From: Oceanicaulis sp.
Lineage (GTDB): Bacteria; Pseudomonadota; Alphaproteobacteria; Caulobacterales; Maricaulaceae
Reading direction: 5' to 3'
NCBI GenBank assembly: GCA_040112665.1
Contig: CP157796.1
Location: 1,056,813 to 1,120,812 of the forward strand
DNA length: 64,000 nucleotides
Part shown: one piece after another, positions 23,613 to 32,835 of the stretch
Layout of the letters: the number at the start of each line of letters is the position of its first letter
How positions within the stretch are numbered: the first letter of the stretch is position 1
Notes under the pieces: model-generated
The model's database searches: none
Seen by the model: the letters and a program-made list of their open reading frames with translations, nothing else
What the model was told of the DNA's origin: nothing
Made by a program: the position numbers and the translations under genes

Positions 23613-26540
23613 ATGACGCCGACACTGAACCGCCTGCTCCTGCTCGCCGCCGCCGGATCGCTCGCGCTCGCCGCCTGCGGGCCGCGCGAGGACGCGACGG
23701 GCGAGGCCGGCGCGGACGCCGAGCGCGCCGCGTTCGAAGCCGCCGACTTTCCGCAGGAGGCCAGCGACATCCCGGCTGACGAGTCGGTGCGCTACGGCGT
23801 TCTGGAAAACGGCTTCCGCTACGCCATCGTGGAGAACGACACACCGACCGGCACGGTGGCGCTGCGCCTGGTGCTCAATGTCGGCTCGCTCGCCGAGGAA
23901 GACGACCAGCGCGGCCTCGCGCACTTCATCGAGCACATGGCGTTCAACGGCACCACGAATGTGCCCGAAGGCGAAATGGTCCCGCTGCTGGAGCGCTACG
24001 GGCTGGCGTTCGGCGCGGATTCCAACGCTTTCACCGGCCGCGAAGTGGTCGGCTACACGCTCGACCTGCCCTCCGCCGAGGAAGACACCGTCGATGTCGG
24101 CTTGTTCCTGCTACGCGAGACCGTGTCGGAGATGCTGTTCGAGACCGAGGCGATCGACCGCGAGCGCGGCGTGATCGCCGGCGAGGAGCGCTTCCGCAAC
24201 ACCCCGATCAGCCGGTTCTTCGACGCGTATTACGACTTCCTGTACCCCGACACAATGATCACCGAGCGCAACCCGATCGGGACCAGCGAGGTGATCGCCA
24301 ACGCGCCGCGCGAAGCCTTCACCGCGTATTACGAGAAGTTCTACACGCCCGAGCGCACGCTGCTGGTCGTCGCCGGCGATATCGACGCCGACGAGATCGA
24401 AGCGCGCATCCGCGACGGGTACACCACCGACGCGCCGGGCCTGCCGGTGAGCGAGGTGGAAGGCTTCTCAACCTGGGCCCAGCCCGACCCGGCCGCGCCC
24501 GATCCCGATATCGGCTCGGTTTCGGCCTTCGACGAGCCCGGCTTCGGTTTTCATTACGATCCGGACGTCTTCACTTTGATCACCGTGGACGTGGTCGAGC
24601 CCGGCCGCGAAGCGGTCGACACGCGCGCCACCCGGCTCGAAAGCCTGAAGCGACGGCTCGCCAACGCCATCGTGCAGCGGCGCATCCAGAGCGAGATCAA
24701 CCGGGGCGCTTCCCCGCTGGTGCAGGCCAATCTCACCTATACGAACGATTTCGACCTTGCGAACCGGGCCGGCATGTTCGCCGTGTCTTCGCCCGAGCGC
24801 TGGCGCGACGGAGTGGCCGTGCTTGAGAACGAGCTGCGCCGGGCCATCGATTTCGGCTTCACCCAGGCCGAGCTCGACGAGCAGCTCGCCAACACTCGCA
24901 CCGCGCTTCGCAACGCCGCCGACCAGGCCGACACCCGCCAGTCCGACAGCCTCGCCGACGCGGTCTGGCAGGCGTGGATAAACGGCGACGTCTTCGCCCA
25001 TCCCGACTACGCGCTGAGCTGGTTCGAAGAGGTTTCGGACAAGATCACCGTCGAGGCCGTCGAGGCGGCGTTCGACGAGATCTGGTCGGCCGCTCCGCCC
25101 CAGGTGTTCGTCGCGCTCAATCAGGAGCTTGAAGACGGGCCTGCCGCTGTCCGCGAGGCCTGGCGTGCAGCCAGCGCCGAGCCTGTCGAGGCCCCCGAAG
25201 ACTCCGGCGCGGCCGAGTTCGCCTACACCGAGTTCGGCGAGCCCGGCGAAGTCGTCAGCCAGGACACGCTCGAGGAGTTCGGCCTGACCCGCGTGGTCTT
25301 CGACAACGGCGTGCGCCTGAACGTCAAACCCACCGATTTCGAGGACAACGTGATCCGCGTGCGCGTCGATTTCGGCGCGGGCAATCTCACTCCGCAGCCG
25401 GTCTCGGCCGCCGGCTCGATCCTGGGCGCGGCCTTCGGCGGCGGCGGTCTGGAGGCCCATGACAGCGACGAGCTGCAGCGCCTGCTCGCCGGCCGCTCGG
25501 TGGGTTACGGTGTGGGCGTGGCCGACGACGTGTTCTATTTCGCCAACGCCACCACCCCGACCGATTTCGAGCTGCAGATGCAGGTGCTCGCCGCGTTCAT
25601 GACCGCGCCGGGCTGGCGTGAGGACGGGCTGAATCGCTTCCGCGCCATCGCCGAGGAAGTCCGCCGCGGCCAGAACGCGCAGGCCGTGCAGGTGGCGGTG
25701 AACCGCGTCTCCCGCATGCTGCGCTCGGGCGATCCGCGCTGGGGCTTCCCGACCCAGGAGGAGATCGAAGCCTTCACCATGGAAGACGCCCGCGCCCTGC
25801 TCGAACCGGCGCTGGAAAGCGCGCCGGTCGAGATCACGATCGTGGGCGACGTGACGCCGGAGACCGCGATCGAGGTCGCGGCGAACACCTTCGCGGCCCT
25901 GCCTGAACGGGACGAGGACTGGCCGGACTATTCGGCGAACGCCCGGGCCGACTTCCCCGCGCCGGCCGAAGAGCCGGTCGTGGTGCGCTTCAACGGTCAG
26001 CCCAACCAGGGCATGGCGAACGTGTACTACCCCGCCGGCGACGGCGTGGAGCCGCGCCGCCGCCGCGCGCTGAACCTTCTGACCCGGGTCTACGACCTCA
26101 AGGCCACCGACCGGTTCCGCGAACAGGAAGGCGCGACGTATTCTGCGATCGTCTCGGGGCAGTTCTCCCAGACGTTCGAGGATTACGGCTTTCTCTGGGT
26201 CGGTCTCGACGTCGACGTGAACGACGTGCCGCGCATGTACGACGTGGCCGACGAGATCGCGGCGGCCATGGCTGGCGGCGACATCACCGAGGACGAGCTT
26301 GAACGGGCGCGCCGCCCGCTGCTCGAACAGCTCGAAGAGCAGCGCGAGCGCAACGCCTACTGGCTGAACGCCCTGTCGGGCTCCCAGCTCGAACCTGAAA
26401 AGCTCGAGGAGATCCGCACCGTCGAGGACGACTATCGTGCGGTGACCGTAGAGGAGCTGGTCGCCCTGGCCGGCGAGGTGCTCAGGCCCGAACAGGCCTA
26501 TCGGGTCTCGATCCTGCCCGCCGGGGCCGCTGGAGACTAA
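23613..26540 (+). CDS. M16-family zinc metallopeptidase lipoprotein
   Basis: A 975-residue pitrilysin/PqqL-like peptidase, exported and lipid-anchored. The N-terminus is a lipoprotein signal ending LALAAC, with Cys near residue 22. The active domain has the inverted zinc motif HFIEH (His 104, Glu 107, His 108) and the distal Glu in ERGVIAGEERF about 75 residues later; the second half lacks the motif, as expected for the substrate-cradle half of M16 enzymes. ATG 23613 is chosen because it gives the signal peptide and has AGGGAC upstream; an earlier ATG at 23535 would add 26 residues before it. Such proteins degrade peptides in the periplasm or at the outer membrane. Confidence 0.95.
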   Translation: MTPTLNRLLLLAAAGSLALAACGPREDATGEAGADAERAAFEAADFPQEASDIPADESVRYGVLENGFRYAIVENDTPTGTVALRLVLNVGSLAEEDDQRGLAHFIEHMAFNGTTNVPEGEMVPLLERYGLAFGADSNAFTGREVVGYTLDLPSAEEDTVDVGLFLLRETVSEMLFETEAIDRERGVIAGEERFRNTPISRFFDAYYDFLYPDTMITERNPIGTSEVIANAPREAFTAYYEKFYTPERTLLVVAGDIDADEIEARIRDGYTTDAPGLPVSEVEGFSTWAQPDPAAPDPDIGSVSAFDEPGFGFHYDPDVFTLITVDVVEPGREAVDTRATRLESLKRRLANAIVQRRIQSEINRGASPLVQANLTYTNDFDLANRAGMFAVSSPERWRDGVAVLENELRRAIDFGFTQAELDEQLANTRTALRNAADQADTRQSDSLADAVWQAWINGDVFAHPDYALSWFEEVSDKITVEAVEAAFDEIWSAAPPQVFVALNQELEDGPAAVREAWRAASAEPVEAPEDSGAAEFAYTEFGEPGEVVSQDTLEEFGLTRVVFDNGVRLNVKPTDFEDNVIRVRVDFGAGNLTPQPVSAAGSILGAAFGGGGLEAHDSDELQRLLAGRSVGYGVGVADDVFYFANATTPTDFELQMQVLAAFMTAPGWREDGLNRFRAIAEEVRRGQNAQAVQVAVNRVSRMLRSGDPRWGFPTQEEIEAFTMEDARALLEPALESAPVEITIVGDVTPETAIEVAANTFAALPERDEDWPDYSANARADFPAPAEEPVVVRFNGQPNQGMANVYYPAGDGVEPRRRRALNLLTRVYDLKATDRFREQEGATYSAIVSGQFSQTFEDYGFLWVGLDVDVNDVPRMYDVADEIAAAMAGGDITEDELERARRPLLEQLEEQRERNAYWLNALSGSQLEPEKLEEIRTVEDDYRAVTVEELVALAGEVLRPEQAYRVSILPAGAAGD

Positions 26541-26551
26541 AACTGGAAGTC

Positions 26552-26579
26552 CGGGGCCCCGCGCATCTGCGGGGCCCCG
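26552..26579 (+). terminator. Perfect GC hairpin between the M16 and S9 peptidase genes
   Basis: CGGGGCCCCGC (26552-26562) pairs with GCGGGGCCCCG (26569-26579) around a 6-base loop. There is no T-run, so it may be a weak or processing-type terminator rather than a classical one; the arms are also self-complementary. Confidence 0.55.
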
Positions 26580-26603
26580 CTCACATGACCAAGGGGAGTT
26601 TTC

Positions 26604-28526
26604 ATGCGCAGCCTGTGTCTCGCCGCCGCTTCCGCCGCCCTGTTCGCCAGTCCGGGCCTCGCCCAGGACGCGCCCGAACGCGTCACCGAGGGCAATCTGG
26701 TGATGGAGAACATCCCCGAGATCCCAGCCGCAGTCCGTGACCGGCTGCAGCAGTACTCCAACATCCGCTCGGCCGGGTTTTCAGACTTCGCGCCGGACGG
26801 CGGGATCTACATCACCACCCGCTTCGGTGAGACCACCCAGATCCACCATGTCGCCGAGCCCATGGGCATGCGCCGGCAGGTGACCTTCTATGACGAGCGC
26901 ACCGGGGGCGCGAACGTGCGCCCCGGCGCGGCGCAGTTCGTGTTCTCCAAGGATATCGGCGGGGACGAGTTCTATCAGGGCTATCTCTACGATCCCGAAA
27001 CCGCCACGGCCGTGCGCTTCACCGAAGCGGGCACCCGCAACGGAAGCTTCGGCTGGACCGACGACGGCGCGATGCTCGCCTGGTACCGTCAGACCGACGG
27101 CGATCCGAACGCCGACATCCTCGTCGCCGACCCGTCCGATCCGTCCAGCGTCCGCGTGGCGCTGGAAGGCGAGGGCGCGATCTTCCCCGGCGATTGGTCG
27201 CCGAACGGCCGCGATCTTCTCTTCGTGCGCTACTACTCGATCACCAACGCCGATCTGTTCGTTCTGAACACCGAAACCGGCGATACCACCGAAATCCTGC
27301 CCGGCCTCGAGATCGCGATCGGCGGGGCGGAGTTCGCGCCCGACGGCGAGAGCGTCTACCTCGTCACCGACTGGGAGAGCGAGTTCCGGCGCGTGATCGA
27401 AATCGATCTCGACACCGGGGACAGCCGCGCCGTCACGCCTGAACACGGCTGGGACGTCGAGGGCGCGGACCTCGCCCCGGACGGCTCGAAGCTCGTCTAC
27501 ACGATCAATAACGGCGGCAATTCCGAGCTGCATATGATCGACCCTCAGACCGGCGCATCCCTGCCGGTCCCCGATCTGCCGCTGGGCCTGATCGGATCGC
27601 TGCAGTTCGACCGCGACGGCGAGCGGCTGGGCTTCACCCATGTTTCGGCGAAATCGCCGGGCGACGCCTGGACCTACGACCTCGCCAGCGGCGATCTCAC
27701 CCGCTGGACGATGAGCGAAGTGGGCGGTCTGGACACCGAAAGCTTCGTCGAGCCCGAGCTGATCACCTATGAGAGCTTCGACGGGCTGGAGATCCCGGCC
27801 TTCTACTACCGCGCCGCAGGCGAGGGCCCGCGCCCGGTCATCGTGGACATTCACGGCGGGCCGGAGAGCCAGGAGCGCCCCGGCTTCAACACCTCGATCC
27901 AGTACTGGGTGAACGAGCTGGGCGTGTCGGTGATCACGCCGAACGTGCGCGGCTCGTCGGGCTACGGCAAGGAGTACGTGGCGCTCGATAACGGCTTCAA
28001 CCGCGAGGACAGCGTCAGGGATATCGGCGCGCTTCTGGACTGGATCGCCGATCAGCCCGAGCTCGATTCAGACCGCGTGGCCGTCTATGGCGGCTCGTAC
28101 GGCGGCTACATGGTGCTCGCCAGCCTCACCCACTACTCCGACCGGCTCGCGGGCGGGGTGAACATCGTGGGCATCTCCAACTTCGTGACCTTCCTCGAGA
28201 ACACGAACGGCTATCGCCGCGATCTGCGCCGGGCGGAGTACGGCGACGAGCGCGATCCGGAGATGTACGCGTTCCTGCAGCGCATCTCTCCGGCCAATCA
28301 GGCCGAGAAGATCACCGCGCCGCTCTTCATCATCCAGGGCGCGAACGATCCGCGCGTGCCGGCCTCCGAAGCCGAGCAGATCCTGGCCGCTGTCCGCGAG
28401 GTGGGCGGCGATCCGTGGTATCTCTTGGCGCTCGACGAGGGCCATGGCTTTGCGAAGAAGTCCAACCGCGACTTCCAGCGCCAGGCCGAGACCCTGTTCT
28501 TCCAGGACGTGCTCGATCTGGACTAG
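26604..28526 (+). CDS. Exported S9-family (prolyl oligopeptidase-type) serine peptidase
   Basis: A 640-residue periplasmic peptidase. A Sec signal peptide (MRSLCLAAASAALFASPGLAQ) is followed by a WD40-like propeller (about residues 50-370; repeats such as FAPDGESVYLVTDWES and LAPDGSKLVYT) and an alpha/beta-hydrolase domain with VYGGSYGGYM (catalytic Ser 498), Asp in QGANDPRVP and His in DEGHGF. This is the acylaminoacyl/dipeptidyl-peptidase group of S9, common in marine Caulobacterales-like bacteria that feed on peptides. It is preceded by AAGGGGAG and lies 63 bases after the M16 gene. Confidence 0.95.
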   Translation: MRSLCLAAASAALFASPGLAQDAPERVTEGNLVMENIPEIPAAVRDRLQQYSNIRSAGFSDFAPDGGIYITTRFGETTQIHHVAEPMGMRRQVTFYDERTGGANVRPGAAQFVFSKDIGGDEFYQGYLYDPETATAVRFTEAGTRNGSFGWTDDGAMLAWYRQTDGDPNADILVADPSDPSSVRVALEGEGAIFPGDWSPNGRDLLFVRYYSITNADLFVLNTETGDTTEILPGLEIAIGGAEFAPDGESVYLVTDWESEFRRVIEIDLDTGDSRAVTPEHGWDVEGADLAPDGSKLVYTINNGGNSELHMIDPQTGASLPVPDLPLGLIGSLQFDRDGERLGFTHVSAKSPGDAWTYDLASGDLTRWTMSEVGGLDTESFVEPELITYESFDGLEIPAFYYRAAGEGPRPVIVDIHGGPESQERPGFNTSIQYWVNELGVSVITPNVRGSSGYGKEYVALDNGFNREDSVRDIGALLDWIADQPELDSDRVAVYGGSYGGYMVLASLTHYSDRLAGGVNIVGISNFVTFLENTNGYRRDLRRAEYGDERDPEMYAFLQRISPANQAEKITAPLFIIQGANDPRVPASEAEQILAAVREVGGDPWYLLALDEGHGFAKKSNRDFQRQAETLFFQDVLDLD

Positions 28527-28553
28527 CAGCGCCCGTCCGCTGCGCTTCACGTC

Positions 28554-28583
28554 ACGCCCCGGCGCAACCCCGCGCCGGGGCGT
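28554..28583 (+). terminator. GC-rich terminator-like hairpin after the S9 peptidase
   Basis: ACGCCCCGGCGC (28554-28565) pairs with GCGCCGGGGCGT (28572-28583) around a 6-base loop, 27 bases after the stop. The tail is T-poor (TGCGTTAGG). Confidence 0.7.
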
Positions 28584-28688
28584 TGCGTTAGGGGGGACAG
28601 CGCGAGGGCCTCGACGCGGGCTCCGCCGCTGCTAGCATGAGATCAAGCGCGCCGGAGCGGCGCGCCCGCTTCATTTGAGGACTCCGCC

Positions 28689-29573
28689 ATGTTTCGCTTG
28701 CGCCTGACCGCTTCCGCCGCCGTTCTGGCTCTCGGACTCGCCGCCTGCGGAGACGACGCAGACGACGAGATGGAGACCGGCGCGGTCGATTCCGAAATGG
28801 GGATGGACGCCGCCGGCGAGGATCCCGCCATGGACGGCGGCATGGCCGAGCAGGGCGGCGCAGACGGCGAGACGGCGAACCGCGACCGGTCCGCCTCCCA
28901 GGACATGGGCGGGGCGGGCCGCGGCGAGCCGATGCGCGCCGGCGCCGAGCCCAGTGAAGAAGTCATGCAGATCGTCAGCCAGGCGCGGGACTGCCAGACC
29001 GAGCAGTCCGAGATGGACTTCTCCGCCGAAGAGCAGGGCGAAGGCCAGGACGAGGCCAGCTACAACGCCCAGGTCAGCGACAGCTATCTTCAGCAGAACC
29101 GCGACCGGGAATGCGTGTTCGAGCTGCCCAGCGGGCTTCAGTTCACGATCACAAACGCCGTCGAGGACGGTCTTTCTCCGAACGCCGGCGAGCTGGTGCG
29201 CGTCAATTACGAGGGCAAGCTCGTCTCCGGGGAGACCTTCGACAGCTCCTATGAACGCGGCGAACCGGCGGTGTTCCCGTCCGACCGGCTGATCTCGGGC
29301 TGGGTCGAGGCGCTGCCGCTGATGCGGGTCGGCGAGGAGTGGAGCCTGTTCATTCCGCCCGAGCTCGGCTACGGCCAGCGCGGTACGCCGGGCGGCCCGA
29401 TCGGCCCGAACCAGGCGCTGATCTTCCGCATCGAGCTTCTGGGCCTGCCGGGCCGCGATCAGGCCGGCCAGAGCGGCATGTCAGGCCAGGACGGCTCGGA
29501 CGGCATGAGCGAAGACGGGTCGGGCTCGGACGCCGGCCAGGGCGAGGGCGATACGGAGACTGATGGCGGCTAG
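28689..29573 (+). CDS. FKBP-type peptidyl-prolyl isomerase lipoprotein
   Basis: A 294-residue lipoprotein (lipobox LGLAAC, Cys near 19) that should catalyse prolyl cis-trans isomerisation in the envelope. After the Cys comes an acidic, Gly/Met-rich linker of about 70 residues. The FKBP domain covers about residues 145-255: PNAGELVRVNYEGKLVSGETFDSSYERGEPAVF, LISGWVEALPLM and IPPELGYGQRGTPGGPIGPNQALIFRIELL, with the active-site Tyr, Phe-Asp, Ile, Trp and Tyr all present. An unusual Gly/Ser/Asp tail of about 35 residues follows and its end overlaps the next gene by 11 bases. It resembles Mip/FkpA proteins but lacks their helical dimerisation domain. Confidence 0.92.
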   Translation: MFRLRLTASAAVLALGLAACGDDADDEMETGAVDSEMGMDAAGEDPAMDGGMAEQGGADGETANRDRSASQDMGGAGRGEPMRAGAEPSEEVMQIVSQARDCQTEQSEMDFSAEEQGEGQDEASYNAQVSDSYLQQNRDRECVFELPSGLQFTITNAVEDGLSPNAGELVRVNYEGKLVSGETFDSSYERGEPAVFPSDRLISGWVEALPLMRVGEEWSLFIPPELGYGQRGTPGGPIGPNQALIFRIELLGLPGRDQAGQSGMSGQDGSDGMSEDGSGSDAGQGEGDTETDGG

Positions 29574-30717
29574 AACCTCCCGCGACTGGCTTGAAGAGCT
29601 GGTCGCCATTCCCACGGTCTCGAAGACCTCGAACCTGGCTCTGATCGACGCTGTCGAGGCGTACCTGACAGAGCTGGGCGCGGTCTGCGAGCGCACGGTC
29701 AGCGAGGACGACTCGCGCGCCAATCTTCACGCCGTCCTCGGACCCGACGCCGAGGGCGGCGTCGTGCTGTCCGGCCACACCGACGTCGTGCCGGTCGAAG
29801 GCCAGGACTGGTCCACCCACCCGTTCACCCTCACAGAGCGCGACGGCCGGCTTTACGGCCGCGGCTCTTGCGACATGAAGGGCTTCATCGCCTGCGCGCT
29901 CGCCGCCGCGCCCGGCTTCGCCAAGGCGACGCTCAAGCGACCGGTCCATTTCGCGCTGTCCTATGACGAGGAGGTCGGCTGCCTGGGCGCGCCGAAAATG
30001 ATCGCGCGGATCGCCGAGAAGACCCCGCGCCCCTCCGCCGTCATTGTCGGCGAGCCCACGATGATGAAGGTCGTCACCGGCCATAAGGGGCTCTACTCGG
30101 TGCGGGTCGACGTCTGGGGCAAGGAAGCCCATTCAAGCCTGGTGGAGAACGGCGCCTGCGCGACCACGGCCGCGGTGCGCCTGATGCACCGGCTGGTCGA
30201 AGCCTCGGACGCGCTGAAAACCGCCGCGCCCGCCGACAGCCCGTTCGACCCGCCTTACGGCACGCTGACCGTGGGCCGCATGGGCGGCGGCACGGCGGTG
30301 AACATTCTGGCCCGTCACGCCTGGTTCGAGGCGCTGATGCGGCCCGCGCCCTGGGATGACGGGCCGGGGCTGGGCGCCAAGCTGAAGGCGGCCGCCGAAG
30401 CGCTTGAAGCCGAGATGCGCCGCACCGCGCCCGACGCCCGGGTCGAGGTGACGGTGATGAGCGACGTGCCGCCGCTGCGCCCTGAGAAAGACGGCGAGGC
30501 CGAGCGCCTGGCCCGCCAGCTCACCGGGGACAATTCTCCCCGTGTCGTGGCCTACGGCACCGAGGGCGGGCAGTTCCAGGACGCCGGATTCTCCACCGTG
30601 ATCTGCGGGCCGGGCTCGATCGAGCAGGCCCACCAGCCGGATGAATTCGTCGCGATCGAACAGCTGGACGCCTGCGACGCCTTTCTTGAAAAGCTCAGGG
30701 ACCGCCTCTGCAATTGA
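29563..30717 (+). CDS. argE: Acetylornithine deacetylase (M20 family)
   Basis: A 384-residue zinc hydrolase that removes the acetyl group from N-acetylornithine in arginine synthesis. Metal-binding motifs are SGHTDVVPVEGQ (His), YGRGSCDMKGF (bridging Asp) and SYDEEVGCLG (catalytic and metal Glu), and the dimerisation domain starts at KGLYSVRVDVWGKEAHSS. GTEGGQFQDAGFSTVICGPG near the end is typical for ArgE. M20 enzymes vary in substrate, so a related deacylase is possible. Its ATG lies inside the end of the FKBP gene, 11 bases before that stop, so the two are cotranscribed. Confidence 0.88.
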   Translation: MAARTSRDWLEELVAIPTVSKTSNLALIDAVEAYLTELGAVCERTVSEDDSRANLHAVLGPDAEGGVVLSGHTDVVPVEGQDWSTHPFTLTERDGRLYGRGSCDMKGFIACALAAAPGFAKATLKRPVHFALSYDEEVGCLGAPKMIARIAEKTPRPSAVIVGEPTMMKVVTGHKGLYSVRVDVWGKEAHSSLVENGACATTAAVRLMHRLVEASDALKTAAPADSPFDPPYGTLTVGRMGGGTAVNILARHAWFEALMRPAPWDDGPGLGAKLKAAAEALEAEMRRTAPDARVEVTVMSDVPPLRPEKDGEAERLARQLTGDNSPRVVAYGTEGGQFQDAGFSTVICGPGSIEQAHQPDEFVAIEQLDACDAFLEKLRDRLCN

Positions 30718-30738
30718 GGGGCGCGCCTTCAGGAATGC

Positions 30739-30775
30739 AAAACGGCGCGGAGATCGCTCTCCGCGCCGTTTTTTT
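30739..30775. terminator. Strong bidirectional terminator between argE and the convergent S9 gene
   Basis: AAAACGGCGCGGAGA (30739-30753) pairs with TCTCCGCGCCGTTTT (30758-30772) around TCGC, followed by TTT on the plus strand; the A-run at the left gives a T-run for the minus strand. It serves both convergent genes. Confidence 0.95.
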
Positions 30776-30793
30776 GAGGCCCGCTCGGCCGCT

Positions 30794-32833
30794 TCAGTTC
30801 TCGCTCTCGCCGAGCAGGTCTTCGAGCGGCAGGTCGGCTGCGGGCGGCTCGCCGCCGGGCCCCTGCAGATAGTGCGTCATCCAGCGCAGCACCCGGTGGG
30901 CGTAGTCGAACTGGGCGGCCGCATTGCGGTTGCCGTGCCCTTCGCCGGGATAGGTGACCAGGCGCACCGGCGCCTCGCTGGTCATCTTCAGCATCCGATA
31001 GAGGATGTAGGACTGGCTGGGATCGACGCGGGTGTCCTCCTCGCCGTGCAGGATCAGCGTCGGGGTGGTCGAGCCCGGCGCGTTGAAGGTCGGGGACTTC
31101 TCCAGATACATCGTCCAGTCGTCCCACGGATTGGTCATGAAGTGCACGTCGACCATCTCGATCGGGATCTCGGTGGTGCCGTAAAAGCTGATGAGATCGG
31201 TCAGCGCCACGAAGGGCGCGGAGGCTACAAAGTGCTCGCTGGCCACCGTCGCGCCCCAGGCCGAGGCGAAACCGCCGTACGAGCCGCCGGTGATCCCGAC
31301 CTTGTCGGGGTTCACGATCCCCGCTTCGGAAAGCGCGCCGATCGCGTCGACCAGATCGTTGAACTCGTCGCCGGGGGCGTCGAGATGATCAAGCTTGGCG
31401 AAGCGTTCGCCGCGCCCGGTCGAGCCCCGATAGTTCGGGTAGAACACCGCCATCCCGTCGCCCGCCGCGATGTGGCCCAGGCGCGAATACCCGGTGACCC
31501 AGCCGTTGGCGTCGCGCGCTTCAGGGCCGCCGTGTACGGTCATGATCAGCGGCCAGCCGCCCTCGGGCGCTTCGCCCTGCGGGGTGACGAGCACGCCCTC
31601 GATGCGCTCGCCGTCGCGGGCGGTGAACTCGAAGCCGCGCTGGTCTCCGAAAGCGATCTGGTCGAGCTGCGGGTTCAGCGAGGTCCACCGCTCCAGCCGC
31701 GAGGGCGACCGGCCGGCGTAAAGCTCACGCGGATGACGCGCGGCGTCGGCGATCGCCGCGATGCGGCCATTGTCCGACCGGTCGAACGAGCCCAGGACGA
31801 AGCCGTCATACGCCTCGCGCGATTCCTCACGACCGTTGGTGTTGTAGGTGACGAGCGCGCTGTCGAGCCCGGTCTCGGCGAGGACCATGATCGAGTTGCG
31901 GTCGACCCAGGCCAGATCGCTGACATGCTGCTCGGCCTCGCGCGCGATGGCGCGGAAGGCTCCGCTGGCGACGTTTGCGACGTGCAGCGTGCCGGCGGTC
32001 GGGTCGGCGCGGTCCGCGCCGGCGATGAACGCGAGCTCGCTTCCGTCGGGCGAAAAGGCCGCCGGGCCGATCTTGCCTTCGGTGTCGATGACCGAAACCG
32101 TCTCGCCGCTGGCCGCGTCCACGATGGTCCAGCGCCGCTCCATCAGGGAATCGTCGACCAGCGTGGTCGGCGCGATCGCGACGGCGAGCCGCCTCCCGTC
32201 CTCGCTGAGCACCAGATCCGACGCGTTGCCTTCGAGGCCGAGCGAGACCGGATCGGCGTCGCTGTCGAGGCTGGCGCGCCAGACTTCGGCGAACACCCCG
32301 CCTTCTTCATAGACGTTCGCGCGGAAGCCGCGATTGCGGAAGGCCTGCCGCGCGCTGTCGGCTTTCGGAAGGGCGATGAAATAGACCGTCTCGCCGTCCG
32401 GCGCGATCACATAGGACTGGATCGAGCTGTCGTGGCTGAGCACCTTCTCCGCCTCGCCGCCGCCGAAGGCGATGCGGTAGAGCGAGGTCGCGCTGTCGCC
32501 GTCCCGGCGCGCCAGGAAGGTCAGCGCCTGCCCGTCCGGGGTCCAGTCGACCGCGCCCACCCGGCCTTCGCCGGTGATGAAGGCGCGCGACTGGTTCGGC
32601 CCGAAGGCGACGTGAAGCTCGACATCGCCCGAGCCGTCCTCATCGCCGGCGACGATGTTGCGCGGCTCGAAAACCGTATAGGCGACATGGCGGCCGTCCG
32701 GAGACAGCGCCGCGGAGCTCGCCTGGCGGATCTCGAACAGGTCGGCGATCTCCATCGGCTGCTGCGCGCTCGCAGCGCCGGCGACCAGCGTGGCTGCGGC
32801 CAGGGCGGCCGCGGATCTGAAGTGAAGGGTCAT
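30794..32833 (-). CDS. Exported S9-family prolyl oligopeptidase, tandem copy 2
   Basis: A 679-residue periplasmic serine peptidase. The start at ATG 32833 gives a signal peptide (MTLHFRSAAALAAATLVAGAASAQQ) and has GGAGG eight bases upstream; the frame stays open 159 codons further upstream, but that part is the shadow of the neighbouring paralogue. A WD40-like propeller is followed by the hydrolase domain with GITGGSYGGF (Ser near 518), HGEEDTRVDPSQS (Asp) and GEGHGNRNAAAQ (His). It begins two bases after the stop of an upstream paralogue with the same layout, so both form one operon from a tandem duplication. Confidence 0.95.
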   Translation of the reverse strand: MTLHFRSAAALAAATLVAGAASAQQPMEIADLFEIRQASSAALSPDGRHVAYTVFEPRNIVAGDEDGSGDVELHVAFGPNQSRAFITGEGRVGAVDWTPDGQALTFLARRDGDSATSLYRIAFGGGEAEKVLSHDSSIQSYVIAPDGETVYFIALPKADSARQAFRNRGFRANVYEEGGVFAEVWRASLDSDADPVSLGLEGNASDLVLSEDGRRLAVAIAPTTLVDDSLMERRWTIVDAASGETVSVIDTEGKIGPAAFSPDGSELAFIAGADRADPTAGTLHVANVASGAFRAIAREAEQHVSDLAWVDRNSIMVLAETGLDSALVTYNTNGREESREAYDGFVLGSFDRSDNGRIAAIADAARHPRELYAGRSPSRLERWTSLNPQLDQIAFGDQRGFEFTARDGERIEGVLVTPQGEAPEGGWPLIMTVHGGPEARDANGWVTGYSRLGHIAAGDGMAVFYPNYRGSTGRGERFAKLDHLDAPGDEFNDLVDAIGALSEAGIVNPDKVGITGGSYGGFASAWGATVASEHFVASAPFVALTDLISFYGTTEIPIEMVDVHFMTNPWDDWTMYLEKSPTFNAPGSTTPTLILHGEEDTRVDPSQSYILYRMLKMTSEAPVRLVTYPGEGHGNRNAAAQFDYAHRVLRWMTHYLQGPGGEPPAADLPLEDLLGESEN

Positions 32834-32835
32834 GC

